Shown in pieces: positions 1-7,412 of a stretch of DNA of 55,680 bases. The notes beneath the pieces are model-generated. The model was not told the origin of the DNA and ran no database searches. It was given only the letters and a program-made list of their open reading frames with translations. The stretch lies in assembly GCF_011355085.1 (NCBI RefSeq), contig NZ_VXCP01000050.1, positions 1 through 55,680 of the forward strand. The letters run 5' to 3'. Position numbers and translations under genes: made by a program. The DNA comes from Pseudomonas akapageensis. Its GTDB lineage: Bacteria; Pseudomonadota; Gammaproteobacteria; Pseudomonadales; Pseudomonadaceae. How positions within the stretch are numbered: position 1 is the stretch's first letter; each line of letters opens with the position of its first letter.

Positions 1-110
1 CCCAGCGTCCTCCCCAACCATGGCCAGCTTTTGCTCTGGGCTCCAGCGGCGCCGCCGCTCCTGGCCCAAAAGCTCCCCACTCTTGTCGTTGCTATTAGTC
101 ATAAACATAA

Positions 111-145
111 CCGTTTGCCTATCCCTTATCGTAAGGGGGAAACGG
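111..145. other. Interrupted inverted repeat (hairpin)
   Basis: CCGTTT at 111-116 pairs with AAACGG at 140-145, and inside it CCCTT (123-127) pairs with AAGGG (133-137). The structure lies just past the stop of the small minus-strand reading frame at 126-443, partly overlapping it, so it could be a terminator or the scar of a mobile element. No clear T-run supports a strong terminator call. Confidence 0.35.
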
Positions 146-443
146 TGTCCTGTCTTTCATGGGGCTCGTTCACTTTGCTCTGATGGGGCTTCAGCGACTC
201 ACCGGCTTCGACCTTTCTCCGCAGGTTCGACCAGCCAGCGTCATAATCAGCTGCACAGACGAAGTTATCGGAAATTTTGAGTTGTCTTGGCCTGGATGGG
301 ATGTCACGACGCAGGGAGTCGAAATACCTGAATGGCACTTCATCTCTATTGACTCCATCAACCTGATCCCCCCAGACAGATCTCATCTGCTCCAAAAGCT
401 GCTCGTGCCAATCACTTTTGAAGTCCGCAATTATTCTCGTCAT
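126..443 (-). pseudogene. Small or truncated hypothetical protein (105 aa)
   Basis: The frame encodes 105 residues with ordinary composition (charged N-terminus, aromatic residues spread throughout) and a protein-like internal stretch around 'RYFDSLRRDIPSRPRQ'. The C-terminal 20 residues (after 'LKPHQSK') look unlike the rest, and the frame ends near the hairpin at 111-145. I suspect the 5' part of a longer gene cut by a rearrangement, but I cannot name the family. There is a 179-bp gap to the mcrC stop, with no obvious ribosome binding site of high quality. It may equally be a complete small hypothetical gene. Confidence 0.35.
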
Positions 444-622
444 CCTTCCACGCTAAACCTGGTTGCCGTTTTGAACCTCAACATAACATGGCCCTTTCCA
501 AATCACCGCGCCGTTGGGGGGAGAGCGCGATTCTAAAGAGCGCAGTTAAGAGCAGGCCGAAGTCGTGCGAGCGAACGTACTGTAGTGGTCAACTACTCCC
601 AGACACGACGTTTAGTTTTTTC
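444..622. other. Intergenic stretch without a recognisable gene
   Basis: No frame here looks like a real gene. Around 582-600 a short imperfect inverted repeat (GTAGT, then ACTAC) with a downstream T-rich run ends at the mcrC stop. It recalls the terminal sequence of insertion elements, but no second end or transposase is visible. Confidence 0.3.
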
Positions 623-1921
623 TCAGCCAACTACATGTTGCGACAATTGCACAGGTACCAGCGATAATCCCATAGCCTCGCCCCCAAACAACTCTCCTGT
701 TTTCAGATCGAACGGCAACACCCATAACCTCAAGTGATCAGAGAAGGCAAAAGGCTCTAGCGGCACCGAAAAGCGCTCCGTTCGCGGATAGATCAGAGCC
801 ATCTCGCCCTTCCCGCCCAGATAGCACTGTCCATAGGCGAACAGTTGATAGAAGTCTGCTTGGCTCAGACCGTACTTGGAGGCCCGATCTGCGGAGTCCA
901 GCAGTTTCCACTTAGCGTCAAGCACCCAAGTTTGCCCGGCATGTTTCAGCAGCAGGTCAGGCTTGAGCTGGAACATGCGCTCCTCCCGGTGCTTACATAG
1001 AAAGTGGCTGCCGCGTTGCGGTAGTAGCTCGCCTGTCGCAGGCAGCTGCTGCCGGAGCAGCACCTCGACATATCGCTCGAAGAGCTTTTCCATCGGAAAC
1101 AGCAGGCTGATGCCGCGCCAGTCGCCACTCACCGAAAGCGGCGACTGCTCGCCGAGGATCAGCTCGCACCAGGGCCGGATCGGCTGGTAGTGGGCCATTA
1201 ACCGGTCGCTGCGCCACTGTTTGAAGTCCTGCGGCACATTGCGGCTCACCGGCACCTCCAGCAGCAGGCTGCGCAGCTCGTGTGCCAGCCGCCAGTTGCC
1301 GGGCTCCTCGGTGCTCTTGCAGATCAGCTCCAGGGCCAAGCACAGCAAACGGTTTTCAGGGCGGTCCGGCAGGAATACATCATGGCGGATCTGGAAGTGA
1401 TGCTGGCGCCCCGGCGGCTGGCGCATCTGCGCCAACACATTGAGCTGGCCACGCAGGAAGCGCTGCTCCTCCTCGATGCGCTGGTAATCGAAGCGCATTC
1501 CTCGCTTGACCAGATGGTCCAGCGCCTGGAGGAACTGGCGCATAACCCACTCTGACAGCGGCGCATCGAACAACTGCAGACCCGCCGCCCCGACCTGGCG
1601 TACCGGCAAATCCAGCGCCGTCTGGATCATCCGCTGCAGAAGCGCCCGGCTTTCCTTACGGCAATCCGTACGTTCGGTGTGCTTGGGCAGGATTTCCAGG
1701 CGCGTGCCACAGGGCGTCTCTACCACGCCTACATAGCTGTCCAATTTTAACGCCAGGTGCCCGTCCTGCTGCAAAAGTACCGCGCCGGTCTTGCTGAGCG
1801 AGGCGCTTTGCTCGCATAGCCAGTCGAAGGCGCTGGGAGACACCTGGGCGCAGTCCAGCGACGGCTCGACCGGATCGGTAGTCAGGCGGGCAAATTCGCG
1901 AACGGTGATCTTGGTGATCAC
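623..1921 (-). CDS. mcrC: McrC-like 5-methylcytosine restriction nuclease subunit
   Basis: This 432-residue protein is the nuclease partner of an McrBC restriction system, which cleaves methylated DNA when driven by the McrB GTPase. A PD-(D/E)xK nuclease signature is visible in the C-terminal third: 'KPDLLL' with Pro-Asp at 321-322 and 'LDAK' with Asp335 and Lys337. The N-terminal two thirds fits the McrB-contacting region of the family. Its start overlaps the stop of the upstream mcrB by 4 bases, so the two are translationally coupled. It is transcribed leftward from inside the island. Function is inferred from motif and partner; the target modification is unknown. Confidence 0.88.
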   Translation of the reverse strand: MITKITVREFARLTTDPVEPSLDCAQVSPSAFDWLCEQSASLSKTGAVLLQQDGHLALKLDSYVGVVETPCGTRLEILPKHTERTDCRKESRALLQRMIQTALDLPVRQVGAAGLQLFDAPLSEWVMRQFLQALDHLVKRGMRFDYQRIEEEQRFLRGQLNVLAQMRQPPGRQHHFQIRHDVFLPDRPENRLLCLALELICKSTEEPGNWRLAHELRSLLLEVPVSRNVPQDFKQWRSDRLMAHYQPIRPWCELILGEQSPLSVSGDWRGISLLFPMEKLFERYVEVLLRQQLPATGELLPQRGSHFLCKHREERMFQLKPDLLLKHAGQTWVLDAKWKLLDSADRASKYGLSQADFYQLFAYGQCYLGGKGEMALIYPRTERFSVPLEPFAFSDHLRLWVLPFDLKTGELFGGEAMGLSLVPVQLSQHVVG

Positions 1922-4392
1922 GCTTCCTCCGGCTCCAGCTCGATAGATGGAGCCGCTTCCTTCACCTGCACAGCAATGATGCCGGCATAGGCAGAGACCC
2001 GCTGGAAGGCAGCATCATTGATGCTCCACGGTAGGTTATGCGTCGAAACATCTACCCCGTCTCCGAACAGAGCTTGCACATTGCGCTGATGCTGGAACAC
2101 GAAGCGATCGACCGGCGCCTTGCGATGATCGTTCAGCACCCACTGGATACGCTGCCAATCCTCGAAGAAGTATTCCTGCAGAAGTGGCAGTACCTGATTG
2201 CGGAAGATCAACTCCAGCCGTTGCAGGCGGGGGTCCTTCACCAGCGGCATGAAATAGGCGTGGCCTAGGCAATGATCGCGATCCAACAGCACTTCGATGC
2301 GCTGGTTCAACATACGCAGCAGTTGACCGATATCCACACCCGCCACGTCCACCCCATCCAGCAACTCCGGCTGCGGCGGCATCTCCCGGAAGGTGAAGCG
2401 CCGGCGCAAGGCGATATCCAGCGAGGCCAAGGAGCGGTCAGCGGTGTTCATGGTGCCAATCAGGTATAGATTGGACGGGACGCTGAAGCACTCCCCCTCA
2501 TTGTCGTAAGGCAGGGTAACCGCCAGAGCCTCATCGGCTCCTTCGCGTTTAGAGGGCTCGATCAGGGTGATCAGCTCGCCGAAAATCCGCGAGACATTGC
2601 CACGGTTGATTTCATCGATGATCAGTACGAAGTTCTCGGCAGGCTGCTTCTCGACGCCCTTCGCTTCGTAGGGTGGCAAGCCGCACTCCTTTTGCAGGTA
2701 CTCCAGCACACCCCAAACATAGGACGGGTTGTTAGTGATGCTTTTCTTGTCAATACCCTCATACAGTCGCCTGACATCCTTAAGGAGTACGAAGTAGTCA
2801 TGCTTCTGATCCACTGCGCTGGTAGGGAAAGCCAGCAAGCTGCTGCCACCGGAGCACTCGACTCGGAAGGTCTTGCCTTTAATCGTCTGCAGCAGCAGGC
2901 CACCCTCATCCTCGGCATCTGCCACTGCCTGCTTGAACCGAGCCAGTGCCTGATCGAAGACGTCGTTACTCTCTGCAATACCCGACCGGGCCCGATCACA
3001 CAGTTGCTTGAACACCCCGTCGTGCACGCTGTACTGCAACTGACCCGCAACCGTTTCCGCGCGAATACCTTGCACGAAATCCTCGTAACTGAAGCTCTGG
3101 TGAAAGGTGCAGAAAACAATCTGCCCCGATGTCACCAATTCATCAAAGCGTTGTTTCAACCGGTTGCGGTTGCTCGCATTGGCCTGGAGGTTTTCTGGAT
3201 CGAGGATGGCGAGTGCTGCATCGATAGTCGCAAAGGTTTTTCCGGTACCTGGCGGGCCGAAAAAGATTTGGTTCAACGGTGCGACCGGCGCTTGCGACAT
3301 CTTATGCGACTCCATGCATGCCTCTCCTTGTTCGTTCTGAGCATCGATCACGAGCGGTTTCCCCTTGAGCGCGACCAGTAGCTGCCACATGGCAATGTTG
3401 TTTTCCAGCAATTGCCTGGCTTCCAGCCCGGCTGCCGCCATGCAGGACTTGATGCCACGGTTGCGCTCGGCCCAGTCGTCGCCACACTCGACTGGCAGTT
3501 GGAAGTGCTCCTTCAGCCCAGCAAGCAACGCCCGGCAATCATCATCGTTCAGCAGGGTGGTGAAAGTCTCCGGAGCGAAGGCAGCGAATACCCGTTTGAT
3601 GGCAGCAGGACGCATGCTGTCGAACAGGTTGTCGTTCACCGCCTCGCGCCACTTCGCCAGGATGGCCACAAGCGTCGCAGCATCCGGCGTGACAAGAATC
3701 TTTTCGGTCAACTTCCTGAGCAGGGGCTGGTTGTCGGCAAAAGACTGATGCGACAGAAAGCCCAGCCCTACACTGGCAACACCGTTGGCTTTGTCGCGCC
3801 ACAGATGGATCAATGCCGGCTCATCCAGTACCGCCGCGCCATCTCGGAGTTGTCGCCCCAACTCGATGACATCCTGGTATTCGCCCAACCACTCCGGACA
3901 GCGTTCTTGTTCGTCCTGCGAACTCCAATCCACGTATTGCCACAGACTGTGCTTGCTACTTCCTCGCTGCCACAACCCGTCGAGGATGGCGAGCATCTCG
4001 CTGCCGATGGAGATCCCAGAGGCTTGCGGACTCCAGCGTTGAAGAGGCAGAGCCTTTTCCAGCAGCACCATCGGTAACAGCCCCGAGGCGCAGTCGGGGC
4101 GATATTCGTCCACTCGGAAGTCGATGTAGCGACGGAGCTTGCTCGTATCCTTCCAGTCCGTCCCCTCATAGGAAACCCGAGCAACAGTGCCTTTGGCAAT
4201 AATGCCGCGCGGTGGCAACCCCAGACGAACCAGATAGACCGTTTCACCCTCTTGAGGTTGATGGGAGCTACAGCTCCAAGCCCTAACGGAGCCAGGCATC
4301 AAATTTAGTTGATTGCATTCGTCGCCGTCGCCTCCATCGCTGAAATGACGTGGATTCCAGGTCAACAGCCAAGCCGGTCGCTGTTCATTCAT
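1918..4392 (-). CDS. mcrB: McrB-like AAA+ GTPase with an N-terminal EVE/PUA-like domain
   Basis: This 824-residue protein is the motor and DNA-recognition subunit of the McrBC pair. Residues about 1-125 (starting 'RPAWLLTWNPRHF') look like an EVE/PUA-type modified-base reader. They do not resemble the N-terminal DNA-binding domain of Escherichia coli McrB. The AAA+ module follows: Walker A GPPGTGKT at 379-386, Walker B with 'LIIDEINRG' near 590-598, the McrB-type 'MNTADRS' motif at 648-654, and an 'ALRRRF' arginine stretch at 661-666. It is the first gene of the two-gene operon and overlaps mcrC by 4 bases. The reader domain suggests recognition of a modified cytosine, but which one cannot be told from sequence. 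Confidence 0.88.
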   Translation of the reverse strand: MNEQRPAWLLTWNPRHFSDGGDGDECNQLNLMPGSVRAWSCSSHQPQEGETVYLVRLGLPPRGIIAKGTVARVSYEGTDWKDTSKLRRYIDFRVDEYRPDCASGLLPMVLLEKALPLQRWSPQASGISIGSEMLAILDGLWQRGSSKHSLWQYVDWSSQDEQERCPEWLGEYQDVIELGRQLRDGAAVLDEPALIHLWRDKANGVASVGLGFLSHQSFADNQPLLRKLTEKILVTPDAATLVAILAKWREAVNDNLFDSMRPAAIKRVFAAFAPETFTTLLNDDDCRALLAGLKEHFQLPVECGDDWAERNRGIKSCMAAAGLEARQLLENNIAMWQLLVALKGKPLVIDAQNEQGEACMESHKMSQAPVAPLNQIFFGPPGTGKTFATIDAALAILDPENLQANASNRNRLKQRFDELVTSGQIVFCTFHQSFSYEDFVQGIRAETVAGQLQYSVHDGVFKQLCDRARSGIAESNDVFDQALARFKQAVADAEDEGGLLLQTIKGKTFRVECSGGSSLLAFPTSAVDQKHDYFVLLKDVRRLYEGIDKKSITNNPSYVWGVLEYLQKECGLPPYEAKGVEKQPAENFVLIIDEINRGNVSRIFGELITLIEPSKREGADEALAVTLPYDNEGECFSVPSNLYLIGTMNTADRSLASLDIALRRRFTFREMPPQPELLDGVDVAGVDIGQLLRMLNQRIEVLLDRDHCLGHAYFMPLVKDPRLQRLELIFRNQVLPLLQEYFFEDWQRIQWVLNDHRKAPVDRFVFQHQRNVQALFGDGVDVSTHNLPWSINDAAFQRVSAYAGIIAVQVKEAAPSIELEPEEA

Positions 4393-4719
4393 AAGATATT
4401 CCTTGTGAGTTCTTCCACATAGGCAGGCGCAGCTGGCCAGGAATCAAGCACGGCCGAAGAGAGCCGCGCGGGTGGGTGGCTGTAACGATCAGCGCTAAGA
4501 GAGGCGCATGATAACGGGCTGAAGTTTTCTTGTCTGGTTGTACATTGGTGGCGAAGAGGCAGTATTGGGTAGCTGTTAAAAAGGTACAGCAGCAGTACAG
4601 TGCTCAGCTTCGCCCACCTAGCGAAAACTAGCCAAACCTACATACAATCAGCTAGTTAACACTATTGTACCCTTCCCCTACCTAACCTAGACTTTACGTA
4701 CCTCGGTGCATCAGTCGGC
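4393..4719. other. Gene-free island end between mcrB and the attachment site
   Basis: No convincing gene lies here. The mcrB promoter must be in this stretch, reading left, but I could not pick a single good one. At 4618-4690 the sequence is AT-richer than its surroundings and has repeated CTAGC/CTAG words, as seen around integrase arm-binding sites; that reading is speculative. Confidence 0.4.
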
Positions 4720-4766
4720 GACTCATAATCCCTTGGTCGCAGGTTCGAGTCCTGCTGGGCCCACCA
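4720..4766 (+). other. Attachment site: 3' half of tRNA-Met(CAT)
   Basis: These 47 bp hold the 3' half of a tRNA: anticodon loop CTCATAA, 3' anticodon strand TCCCT, variable region, a T arm with GGTTCGAGTCC, and an acceptor strand ending GGGCCCACCA. The bases left of 4720 do not supply the matching anticodon 5' strand (which should be AGGGA), a D arm, or the 5' acceptor strand, so this is not a working tRNA. It is the duplicated core left by integration into a tRNA-Met gene. The intact tRNA should lie at the other island end. Confidence 0.85.
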
Positions 4767-4771
4767 CCTTC

Positions 4772-4799
4772 AAAAAGCCGCGCATTTGCGCGGCTTTTT
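4772..4799 (+). terminator. Rho-independent terminator after the tRNA-Met fragment
   Basis: GCCGCGC (4777-4783) pairs with GCGCGGC (4788-4794) and is flanked by five A and five T, so it can work in both directions. It lies 6 bp after the tRNA CCA and was probably the terminator of the tRNA gene before island integration. Confidence 0.85.
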
Positions 4800-4831
4800 G
4801 CGTTTCAGGACCTTCCCGCCGCTCTGGACAC

Positions 4832-4894
4832 TGAGCCGAATAGGTGCGTTAATCGGCTCATCTGGTGAGCCGATTAACTCACCTATTCGGCTCA
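4832..4894. promoter_or_regulatory. Long palindrome (29-bp arms) upstream of the Fic gene
   Basis: Arms 4832-4860 and 4866-4894 are reverse complements with a single mismatch around a 5-base centre. Each arm itself holds GAGCCGA and TCGGCTC, so the site is a set of four related half-sites. It ends 17 bp before the Fic start codon and therefore covers the likely promoter and leader. A tetrameric operator for an autoregulating protein (the Fic protein has a C-terminal helix-turn-helix region), or an RNA hairpin, are both possible. Confidence 0.75.
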
Positions 4895-4911
4895 TCCTGC
4901 GCTGGAGCCCT

Positions 4912-6069
4912 ATGAACCAACTTCCCTACTGGATCTGGCAGCAACCGGATTGGCCTCATTTCACCTGGCAGGCACAAGCGCTCGCCCCGCTGCTGCGCGC
5001 CTGCGCGCAAGCGCAAGGGCGGCTGCAAGGGATGGCCGGCGCCGTGGACAATGACTCCAGCGCCCAGAGTGAACTCGATGCCCTGCTGCAGAATATCGTC
5101 ACCTCTTCAGCCATTGAAGGCGAACGGCTGAATGTCGGCTCGGTGCGCTCCTCGCTCGCGCGACGCCTGGGCATAGCTGCCGATCAGAAAGTCAGCCCAC
5201 GCAGTGAAGGCCTGGCTGAACTGATGCTTGATGCAACTCAGCAACATACAAAACCTCTCAGCCTGGAGCGCTTGCTGCATTGGCATGGTTTGCTTTTTCC
5301 CGAAGATGACAACCCGCTGGCTCCACGCATCCGTGTTGCCGCCTTGCGTGGCGATGAACCTATGCAGGTAGTCTCCGGAAGGCTCGATCGGCCTACCGTG
5401 CATTTCGAGGCCCCACCTCGGGAGGGGCTTGAGCAGCAAATGCACGCCTTCATCCAGTGGTTCAATGACAGCCGAAGCAATGCCGGCCTTGATCCACTGC
5501 TGCGGGCAGGGATTGCGCACTTCTGGTTCGTCACGCTGCACCCTTTCGAGGACGGCAATGGGCGCCTTACACGCGCCCTCACTGACTTGGCATTGGCACA
5601 AGGAGAGCATCAAGCCATTCGTTTCTACGCAATGAGCGCCAGCATCCTGGAAGACCGGGCAGGTTACTACCGGATTCTTGAACGCAGCCAGAAAGCCTCA
5701 CTGGACGTTACTGATTGGCTGCAATGGTTCCTGCAAACCTTGCTGTCGAGCCTGGGAATGGCGCTGGCCCGTATCGACCGAGTCTTGAACAAGGCGCGCT
5801 TCTGGCAACTGCATCGTGGACAGGAACTGTCGACGGAACAATTGAAAGTCCTGAACCGCTTGCTCGACGGTGGTGACAATGGCTTCGCCGATGGAATCAG
5901 CGCAGCCCAGTATCAAGCCGTGGCCAAAGTCAGCAAGGCCACCGCCACCCGCCATTTGGCGGACCTGCTGGAAAAAGACTGCCTACAGCGCTTGCCGGGT
6001 GGCGGGCGTAGTACCCGCTATCAGATCAACTGGCCCGCACCTGCGCAGCCGCTCCCTTCTCACGAGTAA
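4912..6069 (+). CDS. Fic family protein with winged-helix C-terminus
   Basis: This 385-residue protein belongs to the Fic (AMP-transferase) family. The catalytic motif HPFEDGNGR is at 210-218. An N-terminal inhibitory helix motif of the (S/T)xxxE(G/N) form ('SSAIEG', 65-70) makes it a class II, self-inhibited Fic protein. The last 60 residues look like a winged helix ('ISAAQYQAVAKVSKATATRHL'). I chose the ATG at 4912 because it has a GGAG just upstream and follows the palindrome; the longer in-frame extension would run back through the palindrome and the terminator. The Lrp/AsnC gene begins 6 bp later. Targets of modification are unknown. Confidence 0.88.
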   Translation: MNQLPYWIWQQPDWPHFTWQAQALAPLLRACAQAQGRLQGMAGAVDNDSSAQSELDALLQNIVTSSAIEGERLNVGSVRSSLARRLGIAADQKVSPRSEGLAELMLDATQQHTKPLSLERLLHWHGLLFPEDDNPLAPRIRVAALRGDEPMQVVSGRLDRPTVHFEAPPREGLEQQMHAFIQWFNDSRSNAGLDPLLRAGIAHFWFVTLHPFEDGNGRLTRALTDLALAQGEHQAIRFYAMSASILEDRAGYYRILERSQKASLDVTDWLQWFLQTLLSSLGMALARIDRVLNKARFWQLHRGQELSTEQLKVLNRLLDGGDNGFADGISAAQYQAVAKVSKATATRHLADLLEKDCLQRLPGGGRSTRYQINWPAPAQPLPSHE

Positions 6070-6075
6070 CCTTCA

Positions 6076-6537
6076 ATGCCCGATACCCGCCTCGCCGTCC
6101 TCGACGAAATCGATCGCCAGCTCATCGCCGCCCTGCAAATCAACGCCCGTGAGAGTGTAGCCATGCTCGCCCGGCAACTGGGTATTGCCCGCACCACCGT
6201 CACCTCGCGCCTGGCTCGCCTGGAGAAGGCCAAGGTCATTACCGGCTATGGCGTTCGGCTGGGCCAGCGGGTCGTTGACGGCGGCTTGCAGGCTTACGTA
6301 GGCATCACTGTGCAGCCACGCTCGGGCAAGGAAGTGCTGCGCCGGTTGAGCGCCATGGCGCAGGTGCAGCAGCTGTGTGCTGTGAGTGGTGAGTTTGATT
6401 ATGTGGCGTGGCTGCGTACTGATTCGCCTGAGCAGCTGGATCAGTTGCTGGATCAGATCGGTAGCGTCGATGGGGTAGAAAAAACCACCACCTCAATCAT
6501 CCTCAGCAGCAAGATCGATCGCGGTCAGCCGGTTTAG
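6076..6537 (+). CDS. Lrp/AsnC family transcriptional regulator
   Basis: This 153-residue regulator has an N-terminal helix-turn-helix ('MLARQLGIARTTVTSRLARL', about 32-51) followed by the ligand-binding RAM domain that forms the octamer interface. Proteins of this family sense amino acids. It starts 6 bp after the Fic gene in the same direction, so it can be co-transcribed. It also lies near davBA, which in P. putida is lysine-responsive, so it is a candidate davBA regulator. That link rests on location only, with the toxin-antitoxin pair and the DUF6124 gene in between. Confidence 0.9.
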   Translation: MPDTRLAVLDEIDRQLIAALQINARESVAMLARQLGIARTTVTSRLARLEKAKVITGYGVRLGQRVVDGGLQAYVGITVQPRSGKEVLRRLSAMAQVQQLCAVSGEFDYVAWLRTDSPEQLDQLLDQIGSVDGVEKTTTSIILSSKIDRGQPV

Positions 6538-6546
6538 AGACCCTCC

Positions 6547-6571
6547 CATTCCCGCGCTCTACGCGGGAATG
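6547..6571. repeat. Solo REP-like hairpin left of the toxin-antitoxin pair
   Basis: CATTCCCGCG and CGCGGGAATG pair around a 5-base loop (CTCTA). Apart from compensated G/A and C/T changes in the stem, it matches the TTCCCACGCTCTGCGTGGGAATG ends of the longer repeats at 18453, 35067 and 40583. It also sits where a terminator for the Lrp gene would be expected, but has no T-run. Confidence 0.6.
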
Positions 6572-6715
6572 ATTGCCAACACCTTCCTATTCGACATCCC
6601 TCGAAACCAAAGCGCCATGAAGCATGGGTGTGCCTGTATGTAAGCTCGGTGATGGAAACCGCCTTGACGGTTGAACAGCATCACCCCAAACTATACGCAG
6701 ATAACGTACAAAAAG

Positions 6716-7066
6716 ATGAAAGCGCTATTTGTCGAACTGCCCCCGTTTCAGCGATACCGCAGCGAATACCTGGATGACGATGCCTTTCGCTCCCTTCAAT
6801 CGGTGTTGATGCAAAATCCAGAAGCGGGTGACGTGATACAGGGGACTGGGGGGCTTCGCAAAGTACGCTTTGGCGATGAAAATCGTCAGAAGGGCAAGCG
6901 CGGAGGGATCCGGATCATTTACTACTGGTGGCTGGGTGGCGCTCAATTTTGGCTATTCACCCTGTACAGCAAGGGCGATCAGAACGACCTCAGCGAAGAC
7001 CAGAGAAAAATACTCAAAAGGCTGCTCGAAAGCGAATTCGCAGCGAGGACACACAATGAAACGTGA
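6716..7066 (+). CDS. RelE/HigB-like type II toxin
   Basis: This 116-residue basic protein has the RelE/HigB shape. The core 'GDVIQGTGGLRKVRFG' stretch, the 'KRGGIRIIYYWW' strand and the final helix 'EDQRKILKRLLE' are typical of HigB-2 type mRNA interferases that cut mRNA at the ribosome. The ATG at 6716 gives the usual length; a TTG at 6671 in frame would add 15 residues. It overlaps the antitoxin by 11 bases, in toxin-first order, which is typical of higBA. Confidence 0.85.
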   Translation: MKALFVELPPFQRYRSEYLDDDAFRSLQSVLMQNPEAGDVIQGTGGLRKVRFGDENRQKGKRGGIRIIYYWWLGGAQFWLFTLYSKGDQNDLSEDQRKILKRLLESEFAARTHNET

Positions 7067-7370
7067 CATTTTTTCTGAGTTGGTCGAAGGCTTTGAAGCC
7101 TTGGCTGACGAGCGCGAAGGCAAAATCACTTTGCGCACGCACAAAGTGCAACTCGATCCACTTTCCGAAGTGACAGCCGATGAGCTGGTCGATATCCGTC
7201 AGCAGCTGAACATGTCTCGCCCGGTGTTTGCCATGTATCTGCGCACCAATGCCCGCACTCTGGAGAACTGGGAACAAGGCCGAGCCAAACCCAACGCTCA
7301 AGCCATGACCTTGATTCGTCTCGTACAAAAATTTCCTGAAACCGTGGGACACCTGGCTGCACTGGCTTGA
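7056..7370 (+). CDS. HigA-like antitoxin, XRE helix-turn-helix
   Basis: This 104-residue protein is the antitoxin and autorepressor of the preceding toxin. The helix-turn-helix spans about 50-100 ('VDIRQQLNMSRPVFAMYLRT', then 'LENWEQGRAKPNAQA'). The N-terminal 45 residues should contact the toxin. The ATG at 7056 lies inside the toxin 3' end, so translation is coupled. The pair stands alone between two REP-like hairpins, and the promoter should lie just upstream of 6716. Confidence 0.87.
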   Translation: MKRDIFSELVEGFEALADEREGKITLRTHKVQLDPLSEVTADELVDIRQQLNMSRPVFAMYLRTNARTLENWEQGRAKPNAQAMTLIRLVQKFPETVGHLAALA

Positions 7371-7374
7371 TGAC

Positions 7375-7401
7375 GTGCTCCCGCGCTTGACGCGGGAACA
7401 C
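7375..7401. repeat. Solo REP-like hairpin right of the toxin-antitoxin pair
   Basis: GTGCTCCCGCG (7375-7385) pairs with CGCGGGAACAC (7391-7401) with one mismatch. It resembles the hairpin at 6547-6571 in the opposite sense and could also serve as a terminator for the toxin-antitoxin operon or for the convergent DUF6124 gene. Confidence 0.5.
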
Positions 7402-7412
7402 AGTCGGTCTCG

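Larger units (their letters stand above)
1..4766. mobile_element. Right end of a tRNA-Met-integrated genomic island carrying mcrBC
   Basis: The segment from the window start to the tRNA fragment at 4720-4766 looks like the end of an integrated island. It carries a restriction pair (mcrB, mcrC) and broken or unrecognised sequence at its left side. It stops exactly at the 3' end of a tRNA-Met half-gene, after which the tRNA terminator and core-genome-like genes follow. The other island end and its integrase are outside the window, so the left limit and the island type are not known. The boundary is seen; the integration history is inferred. Confidence 0.6.

Noticed and set aside
140..616. Insertion sequence remnant with both ends
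   Set aside because: GTGTCC-like words near 145 and 600 recall IS3-family ends, but they are too short and not clearly inverted; no transposase fragment is visible.
4690..4766. Functional tRNA gene at the island edge
   Set aside because: The 5' acceptor strand, D arm and 5' anticodon strand are missing, so only the 3' half is present.
4786..4911. Longer N-terminus for the Fic protein starting at 4786
   Set aside because: It would read through the tRNA terminator and the long palindrome, and 'MNQLPYWIWQQPDWPHFTW' at 4912 is a typical Fic start with an SD.
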